64,000 bases of DNA from Ditylenchus dipsaci (GCA_004194705.1 SADC01000909.1:372001-436000), one strand, 5' to 3'; shown: positions 11,638-24,995, counted from the stretch's first letter. The notes: generated by a model not told the origin, from the sequence alone. Numbers and translations are program-made.

Positions 11638-14600
11638 CTATTTAGTGGAAGCTTTTAGCCTCTCTTCGTATTCTCTACACATCCATTTAACTGAGGTTAG
11701 CAACCTAAAAAGAGCAAATAAACCAATGAAATAAAAAGGGCGAAGGAACTCACCAAACAGCCACATCTTTTAGCTCTGTATCTAATTTCAATTCTCCACA
11801 TAATTTGTTCAGATTTGCCACAAATGCTGAAACACAATAATTGTGAAAAAAAAGATTAAACATGCATTTTGACTAGAGACAGAAAAAAGGATGGAGTTCC
11901 ATCCATACTTGCACGCTCGCCAAAAATAAAAAGGGCCAGTGCTTTTTCATTTATACCGTCGGCTGCAGCGCCTATATACTTTTTCCGTTTTTTGAAGCGC
12001 CGGCGCCTCACAAAATTTTCGCCGCCGGCGCCGGCACGTTTCATTTTTCTCGCCGCCGTCGCTCCAACTTGGTTAATTTCACCCGGCGACGCGATGGTGC
12101 TCGTGCAGCGTGCCGTCGGCGCTGCGTGCAAGTATGGATCCATCTTGATGGATCAAAATTTGACTCCAAAATTTTGATACAGGCTCCCGTTGGGTCTATT
12201 TAGAATATCCAGTCCTATTTTCTCTTCAAACTCGGCCAACAAAATAAAAAATTTTAAATGGTCTTGGGAGACCACGGAGACTATAATGTAGTCTTGGCTC
12301 CCAAGGCAAAACTTTTTCATAAATTTTTTTTAGAAAATGTTCAAAATATAGCATAAACACAGTGAAAAAAATATTAGGCCATTATTGAAAAAAATCATGA
12401 AAGAGAGTAAAAGAGAGTTTGATTATAAAAGAGAGTCCGGTACCCCTGGGCCTTTTTGATAAATCGCGAGTCACCTTGGCTGAATTGCACAGGAATTTTT
12501 TTAATTTTTGAATCTAACTTGTATAACTGACTACCTTTATTGCTTGATGACATGGATGCAAATGTATCCCTCCACATTTTGTGTGCCCACATCAAATGAT
12601 TTAAAATTTTGTTTTGGTTGAACAGCAAGGAATATACATCAGCTGGTAGTGTGATCTAAAACACCAAGTCAAATCACAAATTCGCCTATATCTGCTTTGC
12701 TCACCGTTTCCTTGCCCGAATTCGACCTATTGGAGCTGGGTGTAGATGAGGCTGGGGAGGGCGTTGTGTTGGAGCATCCACCAACTGAATCACCTCCACT
12801 GGTCTTTGTGGCTTTCAACTGCTGGTGAGCACTGTTGGGGTCTTTCTCATATTGGGTCAAGGCTTTGAAGTTGTTCTGAGCTTGCAGGCTCTTGATTTGA
12901 AATAGGTGGTAGGTTAGACTGGCTTGCACCTAAATACGAACAGTGTAAATGGAATGAATATTGTGTGGTTTATTACCCACCAGCAAGCTTATTGTCTTGA
13001 CTCTGGATCGGAAATGGTTGAGATGATTGGACTCAGTTTTGCTCTCTATGAAATTAGAGGTAGTCGACCTGTGTTAAATAGCCATAAATTGTTTTGCCAA
13101 GGGATATTTACAACAATTACTTTAAGAAAATAGAAACTTCGGAAAGAATTTGATGTTCCAGATTGCCAGACTCTGAGGGTTTCTGTAGACTGGCATGACT
13201 GGACATGATGAAATAGACCACTGATTCGAGGTAATAAATAGCTTTTCTGATGCGATCTCTCTGAAGAACAATTTTTAATGGATAAATATTTTTTGTCGGA
13301 AAAGCCTTTGATCGTACCAATAACGATTTTCGGTGAGTAGACGTTTCCGCGTTTTTGGACCTTTTTGGATTCGCGCTGTTTTTGAAGTTCGGGACTTGGG
13401 TTGGCCAATAAGTGAATTCTCGAGAAATTGCTCGAGAAATCACTTGGTTTTTCTCGAGCAAAATCTAGATTTTGTCACTGGATTGAACCGAGCAAAATCT
13501 TTTTTCGGATCGCTGAATATTTTGCTGAAAGTATTGTTTTTATTTAAAAAAAATAAAAAATTCTTTTTTTCATATAGAACAGGAAGTTCATGGTTCATCT
13601 AAGAGACACAATCTGTAATTTTGGAGGTTTTCGTGGCACCTCGATTCTTTTGACTTTTTCTACCGTACAGGTTATATACCAATCGACTCCAAATTTAATG
13701 CCGAGCAATATGGCCTTTATATTGAGGTGATTATTTTCAACCACCGAAAATGACCCCTTTTCTTAAGATGGATAGAGGTGTGCTGTTTTGGTCACACTTA
13801 TATACACATTTGTGCTCATTATATTCGGCTTGAGCAGCTCTACAATATGGCTGTGAAAAAATAGAATATTGTTGCAAAAATTTTGCATTTTTAGCCAATT
13901 GATTGCAAAATTACAAATTTTTAGTCAGGCATTTTTTCTTAAAATTTGCCATTTTACCCGACGCGCTACCAATGGGAGAAAAATTGAATTGCAGTTTCAA
14001 AATCTACACAAAAAACTGAATCTAGTAGTATCAAATCTGAACACAATTTAAAATCAGTGCGCGGTGGATATGGAGCTCCGAAGTTGGTGATTCATGACGA
14101 ATTTTAAGCCAAAACCACAGTGGGACCAAGGCAAATTTTTTCAAAAAATTTCACGATCAAAACCAAAATTTCTGACACCAGGTTCGTGTTCAGCATAGTC
14201 AGTTTGCATGTGAAACTGCTCTTAAAATTAAAAACTCAGTGTCAAAGTTCAAATGCCTTTCAAGACAAAAAATATTTGATTTAGCGAAAAAGAATAATAA
14301 TGTCTTGAAAGGAATTTTAAATTTGTTTTTAAAGAACCGTAGCCGTCGCCGACAACGAGAGAGAACTGTCCCGCGCAAATTCAAACATTTGAAACTCTCG
14401 TTGTCGGCGATGGCTATGGCCCTTAAATTATAAGAGCAGTTTCACATGCAAACTGACTATGCTGAATACGAACCTGGTGTCAGAATTTTCGGTTCTGATC
14501 GTGAAATTTTTTTGAAAAAAATTGCCTTGGTCCCCCTTGGTTTTGGCTTAAAATTCGTCTGCGTCACCAACTTCAAAGCTCCATATCCCTCGCGCACTTA

Positions 14601-17600
14601 TTTTAAGTTGTGTTCAGATTCGATACTACTAGATTCAGTTTTTTGTGTAGATTCTGAAACTGCAATTCAATTTTTCTCCCATCAGTAGCGCGTCGGGTAA
14701 AATGGCAAATTTTAAGAAAAAATGCCTGAATAAAAATTTTTAATTTTGCAATAAATTGGCCAAAAACGCAAAGTTTTTGCAACAATATTTTAATTTTTCA
14801 CAGTCATCTTATGTAGCAACTCAAGCCGATAACAATGAGATTAAACATGCAAACAAACAAAACAGACCACTGTTCTATCGCTTGTTTGAATCTCTTATTG
14901 TCCTGACACGACTACGATTCGTTGTCATGGCTTTGTTGCTTCCGCTGTTAATACATCATTATTGTTGTGCTTGTGAAATAAAGCTGCCTTTAATTTCCGC
15001 TCTACGCTCTCTCTGCTCTCTATCGCTCCTTCCAAGTTACAACAACCACTCCTATCCATTTTAAAGAAAGAGGTTATTTTTGGTGGTTGAAAAAAATTAC
15101 TTCACTATAAAAGGTCGAAACTCGAGGTCGCCACTCGAGAACATCTTGCTCGGCGATAAATTTGGAGTCGAATGGTGTATGACATGCCTGGTAGAAAAAA
15201 GTCGAGAAAATCGCGGTGCCAACTTCTATATAATAACCTCCAAAATTACAGATTATGTCTCTTAAGATTTTGCTCGATTTTGCGCGGTTATAGAAAATTT
15301 TCTCAAGAATTTTCTCGAAAAGATTTTGCTCGATCGAAATCCCAATTCTAGTTTGGGACACACGTTTGAATCCGTCCCAACGTGCGCTGGTTTAAAAAAT
15401 CCAAAAAAAGTCAAAAACTTAGAAGCGCAGTAGCGTAAAAATAATAAACCTCTATATCTGCTTTATGTTTAATAGACTTGGCTAATTTCTGGTAGTGGCC
15501 AACGGTTTGTTTGGCCAATTCCACCTTTTCTAAAGAAGCTTTTGTGGTTGGCATGCATCTTTCAGCTGGATCACTGCTGGTTGACTAAATAAAACGCATG
15601 ACTAATTAGGCACTACTTGGTAATAAGATGTTTTACGGGTTTGGAGTTGTGTGCTGAGGACTTATTGTCTTCCTTGGTGTCCCACTTGCTGAATGGATTG
15701 CTTATCGTTGCACTTGTTGGTGGCTCTTTAGCGATCACAGGCTCTTGCTTGACTTTGGGTTGAGACTGACTTTTAGGCTTTTCTTCAGAGGCAGCTGCAG
15801 ATGTAGTAGTACTTGTACTCGCAACAGGCTCAGCAGGCACATTCTCCGGGTGGCGAAACTTTGGGATTTTTGCCTGTAATTTTCCAAGTTAAATGAGGAT
15901 CAAATAAAGAAAAGAAATTTTTTTAATGTAGAGATTTTTGGGGTTGAGGCCTATTTTTTAAACTCCTAAATCTTTGTATTAAATCTCCTTATTTATGTAG
16001 TCAATCGACAGAGTTAATAGCTCATTAGAAAGCTGAGATACTAGGCTACAGGATGATTTAAAATTTTGAAAATTAGGACAAATATTCAGAGAAAAATGTA
16101 AATAGAAAATTAGTGGCCATTTTTTCAAAAATCAGTGGGCAGAATTCAATATTACGTAAAAAATAATTTGGAGTCCCTAGAAAGTATGAATCTACTACCC
16201 TAGTAGCGAATAGCCACCCCCCCCCCCCCAGTTTTCCTTTAAAAACTTAAGTAAGGAGCACCCAAATATATGTCCCAGACCGCGGAAAATGTGCTTAAAC
16301 TATTTTATTAATCACAACTTCCGTACGTTGGACTACCCCCAAGCCTAAGGGCTAAGCTTGAACTTGTTGTTTCAAAGGGTAGTTACAGCGATTTTTGAAG
16401 GTCATATTTTGGGGAGGGATGTTACTCGCTACTAGCGCCAAATCTTCTAAAAAATAACAGATCATAGAGCTGATATAGCGTTTGAAACTTTAAGCTGTCA
16501 ATTTTTCATGAAAACTAGGCGAAAATGAAATCCCAAAATTTCGATGTCTATGTTAAACACAACAAAAGCAAATACCTTTTCTTCTTTCTTCGATTTACTG
16601 GATTCTTTCTTTTCTGTTTTTTCTTTCGCTGTTGCTGCTATAGGCTGAATGACCTTTTTAGGCAAATCTTCCTCTTTACAGATTATTTCAGTTTTGATTG
16701 GGTCTTTTTTCATTTTGGGCTCATCGTCCATTGGAGGCTTTGGATCCGAGGGTACTTTCTCTGAAGTTGGTTTCGGCTGGTCTCCACTTACCAAATTTTG
16801 CCATTTGGAGTTTAACCTGAGCAGTATATTTAATCAGATGCTTTCAAAGGTTTAAACATACCTTTGCCATCTCTTCGGTGATAAATCTGACAAATTTAGT
16901 TGGCAATTTCTCGGCACCTGTTGATCTGGTCTGCCGGCTGAAGTAGAAGCGTGTGGCTCACAACCATGCTCAGACTCGTTATCTTCCAGTCGAGTTGGGG
17001 GTGATATTTGAGGTATTGGCGATAGGAGCGGAGATACATGTTTGAATTGCTCTAGGATTTGCTCAACATCTGCCATGGAAAGTCTGAAATATCAAAAAAA
17101 TGGTCTGATGATGTAATTAGTGAAGATTTTTTCATATTGTCTTGTTTTAGGTACCCTACAGCCAATTTTTAAGCTCAAATCGGTACTTGTGCACTTGGGG
17201 GGGGGCCTTTTTTGGTTAACTATAAATATGGTTTACACGTCTCCTAAGTAATTTTTATACGGCAGAAACGCTAAAAAAGTTGTTTCCTAACAAATTCCGC
17301 ACTTAAAAGTGAAGTTTTTTAAAAAAAATTTTGCTACCGAAGATTGATCAACTGCCTTGGTCCCCCAAGGTAAAATATCGTAAATTAAGGTATCCTACCA
17401 CGTTTTGGTCACTGGGGCTGGGCAAAAAGAGTCTTTAATGCATGTATGATCAAGAGTCTCTCTCGGAATCATGTCTAAGGTAAGTGAGTGCGCGCATCTC
17501 TAACCAACCAAGCCCCCTGCGCCCCCGAAGGGGGCGCAGGGGGCTTGTTTCTTGGGGTTGAGATGCGCACACCCACGTACCTTAGACACCAATCACTCCG

Positions 17601-20600
17601 AGTAACTCTGGATGCATAAAAATTGTATGCATACCAGAGTTTCTTTATGCGGTAGGCCCAGCTAACAAAACTATGTTCAAATTCCATCTTTTTTGGTTTT
17701 TTTAAGATGTATAGGTACCCTTTTTGGTGTAATTACCTTGGGGACCAAGGCAGTTGGTCAATCTTTGGTAACTAACTTTTTATTGAAAACTTCACTTTGT
17801 AGTCGGAAATTGTTAGGAAACAACTTTTTATCGTTTCTGCCGTATAAAAATTACTTAGGAGACGTTTAAACCATATTTACAGTTAACCAAAAAGGCCCCC
17901 CCCCCCAAGTGCACAAGTGCCCTCAAATCGCCATTCGGAATGTTGACAAAGACCTTGGCTACACTTAACTAGTGATTGTTGAAGAATCCCAAAAACGGGG
18001 TGATATAAAACTAACTTATGACATTGCATTACTCTCTAGTATGGCAAAAGTGTTTTTATCTCTCGTTACAGTAAAGTCCCTCTGAGATGTCACCCCCTCA
18101 AATTTGTCTCTCTCAGCTAGTTCTAACATTTCTGCCTAATTTTGTTCAAAAATCACGGCTCTCAATTTTCTCAGTCATTAAAAAACGCAGTTTTTTTAAT
18201 GGTGCGAAATCCCCTATTTGGAAAAAAGTAAAATTATATCGAGAACCGTGAGTTTTCTTGGAACAATTCTGGTTATTTTCAGAAACGTCTGGTAAAATCG
18301 AAATTTTTCCGATTTTTGGACTAGACTTAATTGACGAAATCGAAATAAAAAAAGTGTCGGGGCCAGATGGGGGTCAAACTTAAGATATTGGTCTTATACA
18401 GTCAAACCTCGATTTAACGACCCCCACCTCAAGTTCGTTCCCACCTAGGGTCCGACACTTTTTTAACCCCATTTTCGAAATATTTTAGCAATTCTGTTTT
18501 GACAATCTGGTCGCAAATTTCGTAAGGATTCCAATTTTGCCAATCGTTTTTCAGAAACCTGATGTTTTTGCTTCTAAAAAAGGTAGACCTCGATTTAACG
18601 ACCCTCTAATTTTTAAAATGGGGGTCGTTAATCGAGGTTTAGCTTTTTTAGAAGCAAAAACATTAGGTTTCTGAAAAACGATCGGCAAAATTGGAATCCT
18701 TACGAAATTTGCGACCAGATTGTCAAAACAGAATTGCTAAAATATTTCGAAAATGGGTTAAAAAAAGTGTCGGACTTTAGGTGGGAACGAACTTGAGGTG
18801 GGGGTCGTTAAATCGAGGTTTGACTGTATCGAGACTCGACTGCAAAGCAACATGCTATTCAAGATATATCTAACACACCTGGAATCAGTGTCCCTTTTTT
18901 CAAGTTCCTGTATGCCCGGCGGAGCAACCGCATCTTCTTGTTCTTTCTTCACTCCTGCATCAAAATCTTCTTTAGAAGATTTTGGTTGTTCTTTCTTCAC
19001 TTCTTCCCCAAAATCTTCATTAGAAGTTTGGGGAGCGCTTGGTAATTCATTACTGACATTTTCCACTTTTTCTTTCTTGATGTGGTCCTCTCTATGTTTG
19101 TCAGACTTGTGCTTTTTGTGCTTGCTCTTGGATTCCTAGACAAAATATTGTAATCTTTTGTATAATCATACAATAGGAATAACCTTTTTGCCACCTTCTA
19201 GGGTAGAAAGTGATGAGTTGCTGGCTGCACGAGGTATTTTGAGCACTATTCTCGGAGAACTTGAATTAAGCTGGTCAGCTTCCTCCTTGGATGCAATTAT
19301 AGCTTTGGCTGAATTTTTGATGGCTGGCTTTTGTTTGGCTTGGATGGTAGTAGATTCATCATTGGTGGACTTGTCACTGTTGCTGTCTTCGTCACCAAAC
19401 AAGTCACCAAACAGCTCAGCTTCTTTCTTTTTGGTTTCTTGTTTGATCTGTAAACACTGAATGAGTTAAATGAATTGAATTTAACAAAAGCGCACCACAG
19501 GAGGTGGTGTAACAGGCTTGGCAGGTTTGCGATGCTCCGATTCTTTTTTATACTTTTACAATTATCATTGGAATTTTCTTCGGTGGGATGTGTGCGCTTC
19601 TTTTTCTCGACTTTTTCAATAGAGCCATTTGATGTGGGTTGAGAAACGGGTGCCGGATTCTGAAATCGCATAAAATCATGGTTTTTAATGCAGAAAAATA
19701 CGAAGTGCTTCAAAATACACAATACTTTTTTGAAGCGAAAATTCTGGCTACCTGCTTCAATCTCAGCCAGTTGTCTCCAGGACAAATTTTTGATTTTTGG
19801 AAAAATTTATCAGTAGTTAACACACTTAGTGCATATCCATTTGCATTCTTCTGTCAGTAATATGGGTCAATTCTTCTCGAACTGATTCTGGTTTTTAGCC
19901 AGTACTTCTATCCCTGATAACTTATTTATATCCTTTTTAGGGTGATGAAAAGATCGAGCTGGTCCCTTTTGGTTAGGTTTGGAACAGGTACCAAGAATAT
20001 TTGCGTCAAAATAGGGCATTTGACCACAATTTTTTTTTGTCGAAAAGTATTGTTTGATAAAAATTTAGTTTGTCAGAAAACGAGGGTGAAGTAGACCCCA
20101 CGGAAAATGTTTCCTAGCAAAGTACACTTTGTGGTTTTCGATGGCCACCCGGCTAAAGGCTCATACCTTGACAACACAGTTCATATTCACGGAGCAATCC
20201 AATTTGGACAATGGCTCATGGCTTACCAGACTTTGCATGCTCTATAAAATATTTAAAATGAATTTTGAGATTTTATCCAGACTTCACCTGCAGCACTTTC
20301 TCGGTGGGCACCCTCTCCAAATCTTTCTTAGTGTCCAATGGTGCATATGAGGAAGAAGTGGAGCAAGACTGTTGCTCCACAAAACAATCATTTGAGGTCA
20401 GGGAAGTTTTGGCAGAGGAAAAGTGGGATGCACATCCATTTATCATGGGACTCATTGGAATAGGGGCAACTCCATAGATGGAGGGTGAATTGAAACCTAT
20501 TTTGAGGCAATTACTATCCTTTTTGGTGGGATCAGAAACAATTCTACCTGGCTTTACTATCAGCTCAGAAAACTGATTGTAGGAGCCAAACACACCTGAA

Positions 20601-20725
20601 AACATGAAATTACTGGTTCATTGTTAAAAAATACCTAAACTTACTATCCAGCCTTTTTTTAACATCCGAAGCATCCTTGCTTGGCCTCAGCTTGCATCTT
20701 ATATTTTCTAATTCAGTCAACCACC
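11638..20725 (-). CDS. AFF4: AFF/AF4 (FMR2, lilliputian) family transcription-elongation scaffold, 5' end not found
   Basis: AFF proteins scaffold the super elongation complex that brings P-TEFb to Pol II (family knowledge). Exons in gene order: 20725-20645, 20595-20288, 20241-20167, 19850-19752, 19659-19496, 19447-19184, 19135-18879, 17083-16862, 16816-16576, 15873-15637, 15584-15450, 13260-13121, 13068-12981, 12929-12678, 12655-12535, 11826-11754, 11704-11638. They give 940 residues plus stop if one A is restored in the A6 run at 19544-19549. The diagnostic part is the C-terminal homology domain: LAKSIKHKADIE, RIRKAIYYLESVVYFI, VQASLTYHLFQIKSLQ, LMWAHKMWRDTF, ANLNKLCGELKLD and VAVWLLTSVKWMCREY. 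Upstream are FGSYNQFSELIVKPGR, SSSPRIVLKIPR, a basic tract KSKHKKHKSDKHRED, MADVEQILEQF and LNSKWQNL, matching the order of short conserved blocks in the family. The true first exon must lie right of 20725. Family assignment is strong; the paralogue name is nominal. Confidence 0.88.
11888..12160. repeat. Fold-back element with a GC-rich centre
   Basis: CCATCCATACTTGCACGC near 11900 pairs with GCGTGCAAGTATGGAT near 12125. The centre carries GGCGCC- and CCGCCGGCGCC-type runs, unusually GC-rich for this region. It lies in the AFF intron between the exons ending 12535 and starting 11826. Confidence 0.7.
13395..15345. repeat. 1.95-kb nested fold-back element in an AFF intron
   Basis: The whole 2.2-kb intron between the AFF exons at 15450 and 13260 is a nested inverted repeat. 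Outer arms carry TCTCGAGCAAAATCT-like motifs (13430-13505) against AGATTTTGCTCGA-like motifs (15268-15335). Middle arms are 13610-13710 against 15140-15260, with 13870-14140 against 14520-14790 inside them. The core (14195-14470) has a further pair around GTTCAGCATAGTCAGTTTGC. At least three insertion layers share one centre near 14340. Confidence 0.85.
16200..16435 (-). repeat. C/G-run-bounded inverted element, copy 1
   Basis: The ends read CTAGTAGCGAATAGC and, reversed, CTAGTAGCGAGTAAC, followed inward by a C13 run on the left. The interior (GTCCCAGACCGCGGAAAATG, AACTTCCGTACG, GCCTAAGGGCTAAGC) matches 29326-29559 in opposite orientation, defining a repeat family. Confidence 0.75.
17168..17940. 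repeat. Fold-back element bounded by G/C runs, with a perfect hairpin at its centre
   Basis: The left arm (GTGCACTTGGGGGGGGG, then CGTCTCCTAAGTAATTTTTA) pairs with the right arm (TAAAAATTACTTAGGAGACG, then a C13 run and AAGTGCAC). A perfect 37-nt GC-rich hairpin sits near the centre at 17510-17546. It occupies AFF intronic DNA just upstream (in gene direction) of the exon at 16862-17083. Confidence 0.8.
18399..18826. mobile_element. Pogo/Tigger-like MITE with TA target duplication
   Basis: The TIR begins CAGTCAAACCTCGATTTAAC and the right end is its reverse complement. The element is flanked on both sides by TA (18397-18398 and 18827-18828). The arms pair over nearly their full length. It lies in the AFF intron between the exons at 17083 and 18879. 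Confidence 0.8.
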
Positions 20726-22981
20726 CTAAAAACCCATTTAATTAGGGACAAGGTTGATAAGATATTGATTAATGGTGCGTAATTGATTCAGCTATTTTCA
20801 AATTTGCGCATTTTTGAATTTTAGTGTTTTTTTGGTTGTTTTGGAACACAAGCTTGAATCGATCTTGATATGCGCTGCTCTACCCTGCGCCTAAAACTTT
20901 GCTTTACTGAGAGAAATCACAAAAAAAGAAAACATTCGAGAACTTCAAAATTCAAACAGGCCCAAATTCGAAAAAATCCGAAAAATGACTAAGCGCCTAC
21001 TCGACATTGTTGATATTTTAGAAACACTCTTGGTTCGATCCCTAACCAAGAGCTGCGCCAAGTTTTTAGATTTTTTTTCAGTATGCCTATCCAAGAAAAT
21101 TGTTGAAGAAAAAAATGCACCAATCGCAATGGCAAAAGACAAAGAAGTTAGGTGAAAAAATTGGGCAAGTTTAGGACGGGATCGAAGATAAGATGTGGTC
21201 ACTACATCAAAAGTCAATCTATTGTATTATTGAAAAAGTGTGAACATAAAAGCAGGACACGCAGAAATCAGCTGCCGCCAAATCAACAACAATAGTCTCT
21301 TCTCTATCAAAAGACAAAAAATAATGTGTCTATTGGCACCTGACACTCACTTTTCTCTGGCCACCCTACACTCTCCTAAATAGCCTTTTTCTCTAATCAA
21401 ATAAAAGAAGCAAATGAGTGACTAGATAGACAAGAGAAAGGAGTCAATCCAAAGGCCGACTATTATTTCCTTTCTACACACACATAATAACACTGGTAGC
21501 AGTAGCGTTTTGCTGTCTTCGGAATAAAAAAATAAAGACAGTATAAGAAGGCAGAAAAGATACAATAACAACAACAACTAGGCAAATTAGTCGTCTCTAG
21601 GCTTAAAATCAAAGACTACACAAAAAATGGCATGAGAGCAAGATGGTTGCTCTTCACTAGGATTAAGTTTAAAAAAGTTATTAAATTTTTTTTTCAGCAC
21701 GGTTGCTAGTTTTATTTATTGAAATAAATAAATTTGCAGAAACTTCATATCTTATCCAGCTTTTCAACGTTTTTTGTGCTAAAAATAAATTTTGAAGAAA
21801 ACACTGGAGTCCCCCACTTCAAGTCGGCAAAACTTTCACGAACTACAAAAAATATAAGCAAATTTGAACGTCTTTTAATTTTTCAGAAACAGAGTCTCAT
21901 CACCAAACTGATGAATAAGGTTGAGGAATAAGACTTTGAAAATCAGTGTGAGAAAATAGTTATTTGGGGCGTCAAAAAAGCTCAAATCTTTTGAAAAAAA
22001 TACATATCGTAACCCTGCTTTTGGTTCTAAAAATAAGCACATTTCACAGACACAAATACATATAAAAACGTGGGCTTAGTTGTCATGAAAATGGAAAAGT
22101 GGTCAGGGGTTCGATTCCCACTGGAAGCATATCGTTTTTCAGATATTTACCAAACAAATACAAAGAAACAAAATAAGGTATTATTGACTCATTTGCACTA
22201 ATCCCTGCGAGACTTCTTGAGCAGCAACAATAATTTGTGCTTGCTCAAAGGAAGAAAACTAGGTGGAAAGCAGCAATCAAATCGATCATATTGCTTCGAA
22301 AATTTTTGTCTTCTTTACTCTGCCCCACTTTCTTGTTTGGTAGTGAGAGCAAAAGGATGTCTCTCTTTTTTCTTTTTCTGCCCCGCATGTGACAGGCGGA
22401 GAGGGTGGAGAACTGTGGGTGTGTGAAGGAATGAGCACCCCATTTTGTCTGTGGAATGCTATTTATTCGGCAGTTTATTTGTCTGGCAGTCTTGGCGCTT
22501 GAGTGCAGATTCGCGAGTGTGTCTGCTTGTATGGTTTTGGTCTTTTTGCGCTGACTATTTTGCCTTCTCGCTTGCATAAATATAATGGTTTGGCAAGAAT
22601 CTTCTTCTTCTTTTTCCTTTTCTTCCCTTTTTTATAAACTATTTTCTATTTTTTGTGTGTTTTTGGAGTGATGGAATATATTTGTATTTTAGATTTTAAA
22701 GATGGTAACTATTTTTTTGTGACTTTTGATAAGGATAATTTGTTATTATATATTTTTTTTTGCAAAAAAAAGGGATTTCACTTCACCTTATTTTCTCTAA
22801 AAGAGCACTCGCTATTTTGGAGAGGTATTTTATTGGGTGCCATTTTATTAGGGTCCTCAAAAATAAGAATATTCAGAGGGCAATCTTGAGATTTTTAGAT
22901 GCCCAACCAAAATCGAAAAGCGGAATAGCTAGAGATCATTACATTTAAGAAAATGCAACAATCTAATCTGGTCTGATATAT
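20726..22981. other. Presumed 5' intron/upstream region of the AFF-like gene
   Basis: The missing AFF N-terminal exon(s) should be here or further right, but I could not identify one. The sequence is AT-rich, with short purine/pyrimidine tracts and no recognisable domain-coding frame. Confidence 0.5.
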
Positions 22982-23673
22982 ATTTATAGGGGTGCGTAGT
23001 CGTTTGGCGGTTGGCGTGACAAATGTCACAAAACCGCCAAACGTCTTAACAAAACGCCAAACTTTTTAAATTTGAATTTCATTATTCTTTTTTGTGCGGT
23101 CGGCTGTTTTTTTACTGTGTGTGTGTCCTCATAATATTTTCCCCGATTTCCCCGATAGATTCTTACAATTTTATGAGGCTTTTTGTCATTTTTCACCTTG
23201 TGGTGTTCATTTGTTCATCCAATCAACAAGCTCATAGCAAGAGAGATCGACCGTGTGATGCGAGAAGAAGCCGAAGCAAATGCACTGATGAGGCCACAGG
23301 AAGCGCATGAAAAAGGACAACAGCATGTCCTTAAGGCACGTTCACAATAGCGCTCAGAACTGCAGCCACACCAGCACCCACACTCTTTATGTGAACACTC
23401 AAATCTCACACCCACACTCGCATTCATAACTTTTGACTAGTAAAATTTTATTGTGAACACGAGTGTGGGTCTAGGCGTGGGGCGAGATTTTGGGGTATGT
23501 AAACGTAGCTTTAAGGTGGCCAAACATGCTGGGCAAACAGGAAAGGAGCCGGATTCGATTGCAATTCTCTTTCCATCTTGGAACAGCGTCCGCAATCAGT
23601 AATATCGCCGAAGGAAGATGGCAGCAACTAATGTCTTGGATATTCATTATTTTGTTCACAATAAACCTTTTAG

Positions 23674-24755
23674 GTGAAAACATTGGAGCGGAGATCGTCT
23701 AAGCTGTTGCTCATCTGTGTGCTTGTATGCAAATCTGTAAAATGTCCGCTTAGGTAAACGCCGTGGACTGCAGGACAGAGCTGGACCTAAGGATAGGGGC
23801 AGCATTCACTCGTCTTCAAACCCTGCACGTAATATTTTCAAGCGGCAATAACGGTTTTTGAACATTCCAAAATGTTTAGCTCCAAAAGCATTTCGCAAAT
23901 ATTCTGGATGGAGTAATCAGCTATGGAAGTTGTGAGTTACTTTTATTGTAGCATGTTACAAGTAGATTGCGAATCCAGCAGAATCTCGTTAAGCGGTAGC
24001 CCCCAGGGCTGAAAAACTTCTGCTTATCAAAAGCCGACGGAATTTGGTTTGACTGTGTGAGTCTGAAATGGAGGTGGGACACGAGTGGATTAAAACATGG
24101 TTTACTTTTTATTAAACCAGACCAAGAACAGTAATAGCAGGAAAGGGGTTTCTGAACCTATGCTAGATACCTTTGCGAGAGTTTCTTTCTGTTAGGCTGC
24201 CTTACCTGCAGTCCCATCTCGATCTCTCACCTCATATATTAGTGGGAGCCACTGTCTCTGGCCTCCAGCTCCTACCTAGCCTAATTTTACAAATCTTATA
24301 TCTTTAGGTCAGTTTCCAACACTGGGATTTGTGGTCGAACGCTACAAGGTTTGATTTTGTCGGGTTGTCTAGATTAGTAACTCTATGTTACAGGCCATCA
24401 AAAGCTTTGTCTCTGAGCAGGTTCTTTTTGAAGAGAAACTTCAGCTCTCTTACCTCTTTCTATTACAGTTCTGGAAGTTAGTGGGCAAAGATCTCAACAA
24501 CAATTTGACTTTACTCGGGAACGGGTCAGACTCTTTGACATGGACGCCACCAGGGTGAATACTGCTATGCTGAGATCAAGTTTGACATTCTGAATTCAGG
24601 CTATCCATGAACTCTGCAAAGAAGCAAAGCAAGTCAAAGTCGTACTCGTAGACAAGCACCCCAAGTCCAAGTGGAGACCTCAGCCGTTGGACGCTATTGA
24701 AATGGAAAAACTGTTACCAGTACAGCCACTTCGACGTTGTAAGCCGAATCATCAA
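23674..24755 (+). pseudogene. TOP3A: DNA topoisomerase III-alpha gene fragment with introns, captured in the MULE
   Basis: Type IA topoisomerase III-alpha decatenates DNA with BLM/RMI (family knowledge). Separate exon-like pieces with splice sites still present: 23674-23700 (ENIGAEIV, end of the TOPRIM DREGENIGxEI motif); 23754-23828 (AVDCRTELDLRIGAAFTRLQ); 24308-24348 (QFPTLGFVVERYK); 24394-24420 (AIKSFVSE); 24469-24554 (QFDFTRERVRLFDMDATR); and 24600-24755 (AIHELCKEAK, KHPKSKWRPQPLDAIEMEK). The order matches the middle of TOP3A. The N-terminal TOPRIM start, the piece between the third and fourth conserved blocks, and the catalytic-tyrosine region are missing. An in-frame stop follows EIV and the 24469 piece needs one extra base, so this is a truncated, probably non-functional copy. 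Confidence 0.8.
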
Positions 24756-24870
24756 GTAATGAAAATTGAGACTTCAGAAATACTTGTTATCTAACCCCTT
24801 GTTTACGAGTTGTTATTATTTTGAGGCTGAATAAATGTTTTTAGTTAACCTTTTGTTATCTGAATTTCCT

Positions 24871-24995
24871 TTAACATGGGAAAGGCTGTGCGCACTAAAC
24901 TATGCGTTTTGTGCGGAATTCATCATGGCCATCATGCCCAGCGTAAAATTCCGCACGAAACGCGTAGTTTAGTACGCACGGCCTTCCCGTGTTAA
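24871..24995. mobile_element. TTAA-flanked palindromic MITE, copy 1 (piggyBac-like target)
   Basis: The element is 24875-24991, flanked by TTAA on both sides. The arms CATGGGAAAGGCTGTGCGCA and GTGCGGAATT pair with the reverse arm ending CGGCCTTCCCGTG. A second, longer copy is at 63331-63570. A TTAA duplication is typical of piggyBac elements (family knowledge); no transposase is present. Confidence 0.75.

Noticed and set aside
11856..12177. Overlapping frames of about 100 residues on both strands near 12 kb
   Set aside because: Both come from a GC-rich fold-back element in an AFF intron; there are no splice-consistent boundaries or conserved motifs.
15605..15636. A 32-bp intron in AFF after KHLITK
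   Set aside because: A donor at AACCC|GTAAAA (15636) gives a 52-bp intron in the correct phase; the shorter one breaks the frame.
22245..22577. Lys/Arg-rich minus-strand frame as the missing AFF first exon
   Set aside because: It has no match to the conserved AFF N-terminal block and no donor in the phase needed to join the exon at 20725.
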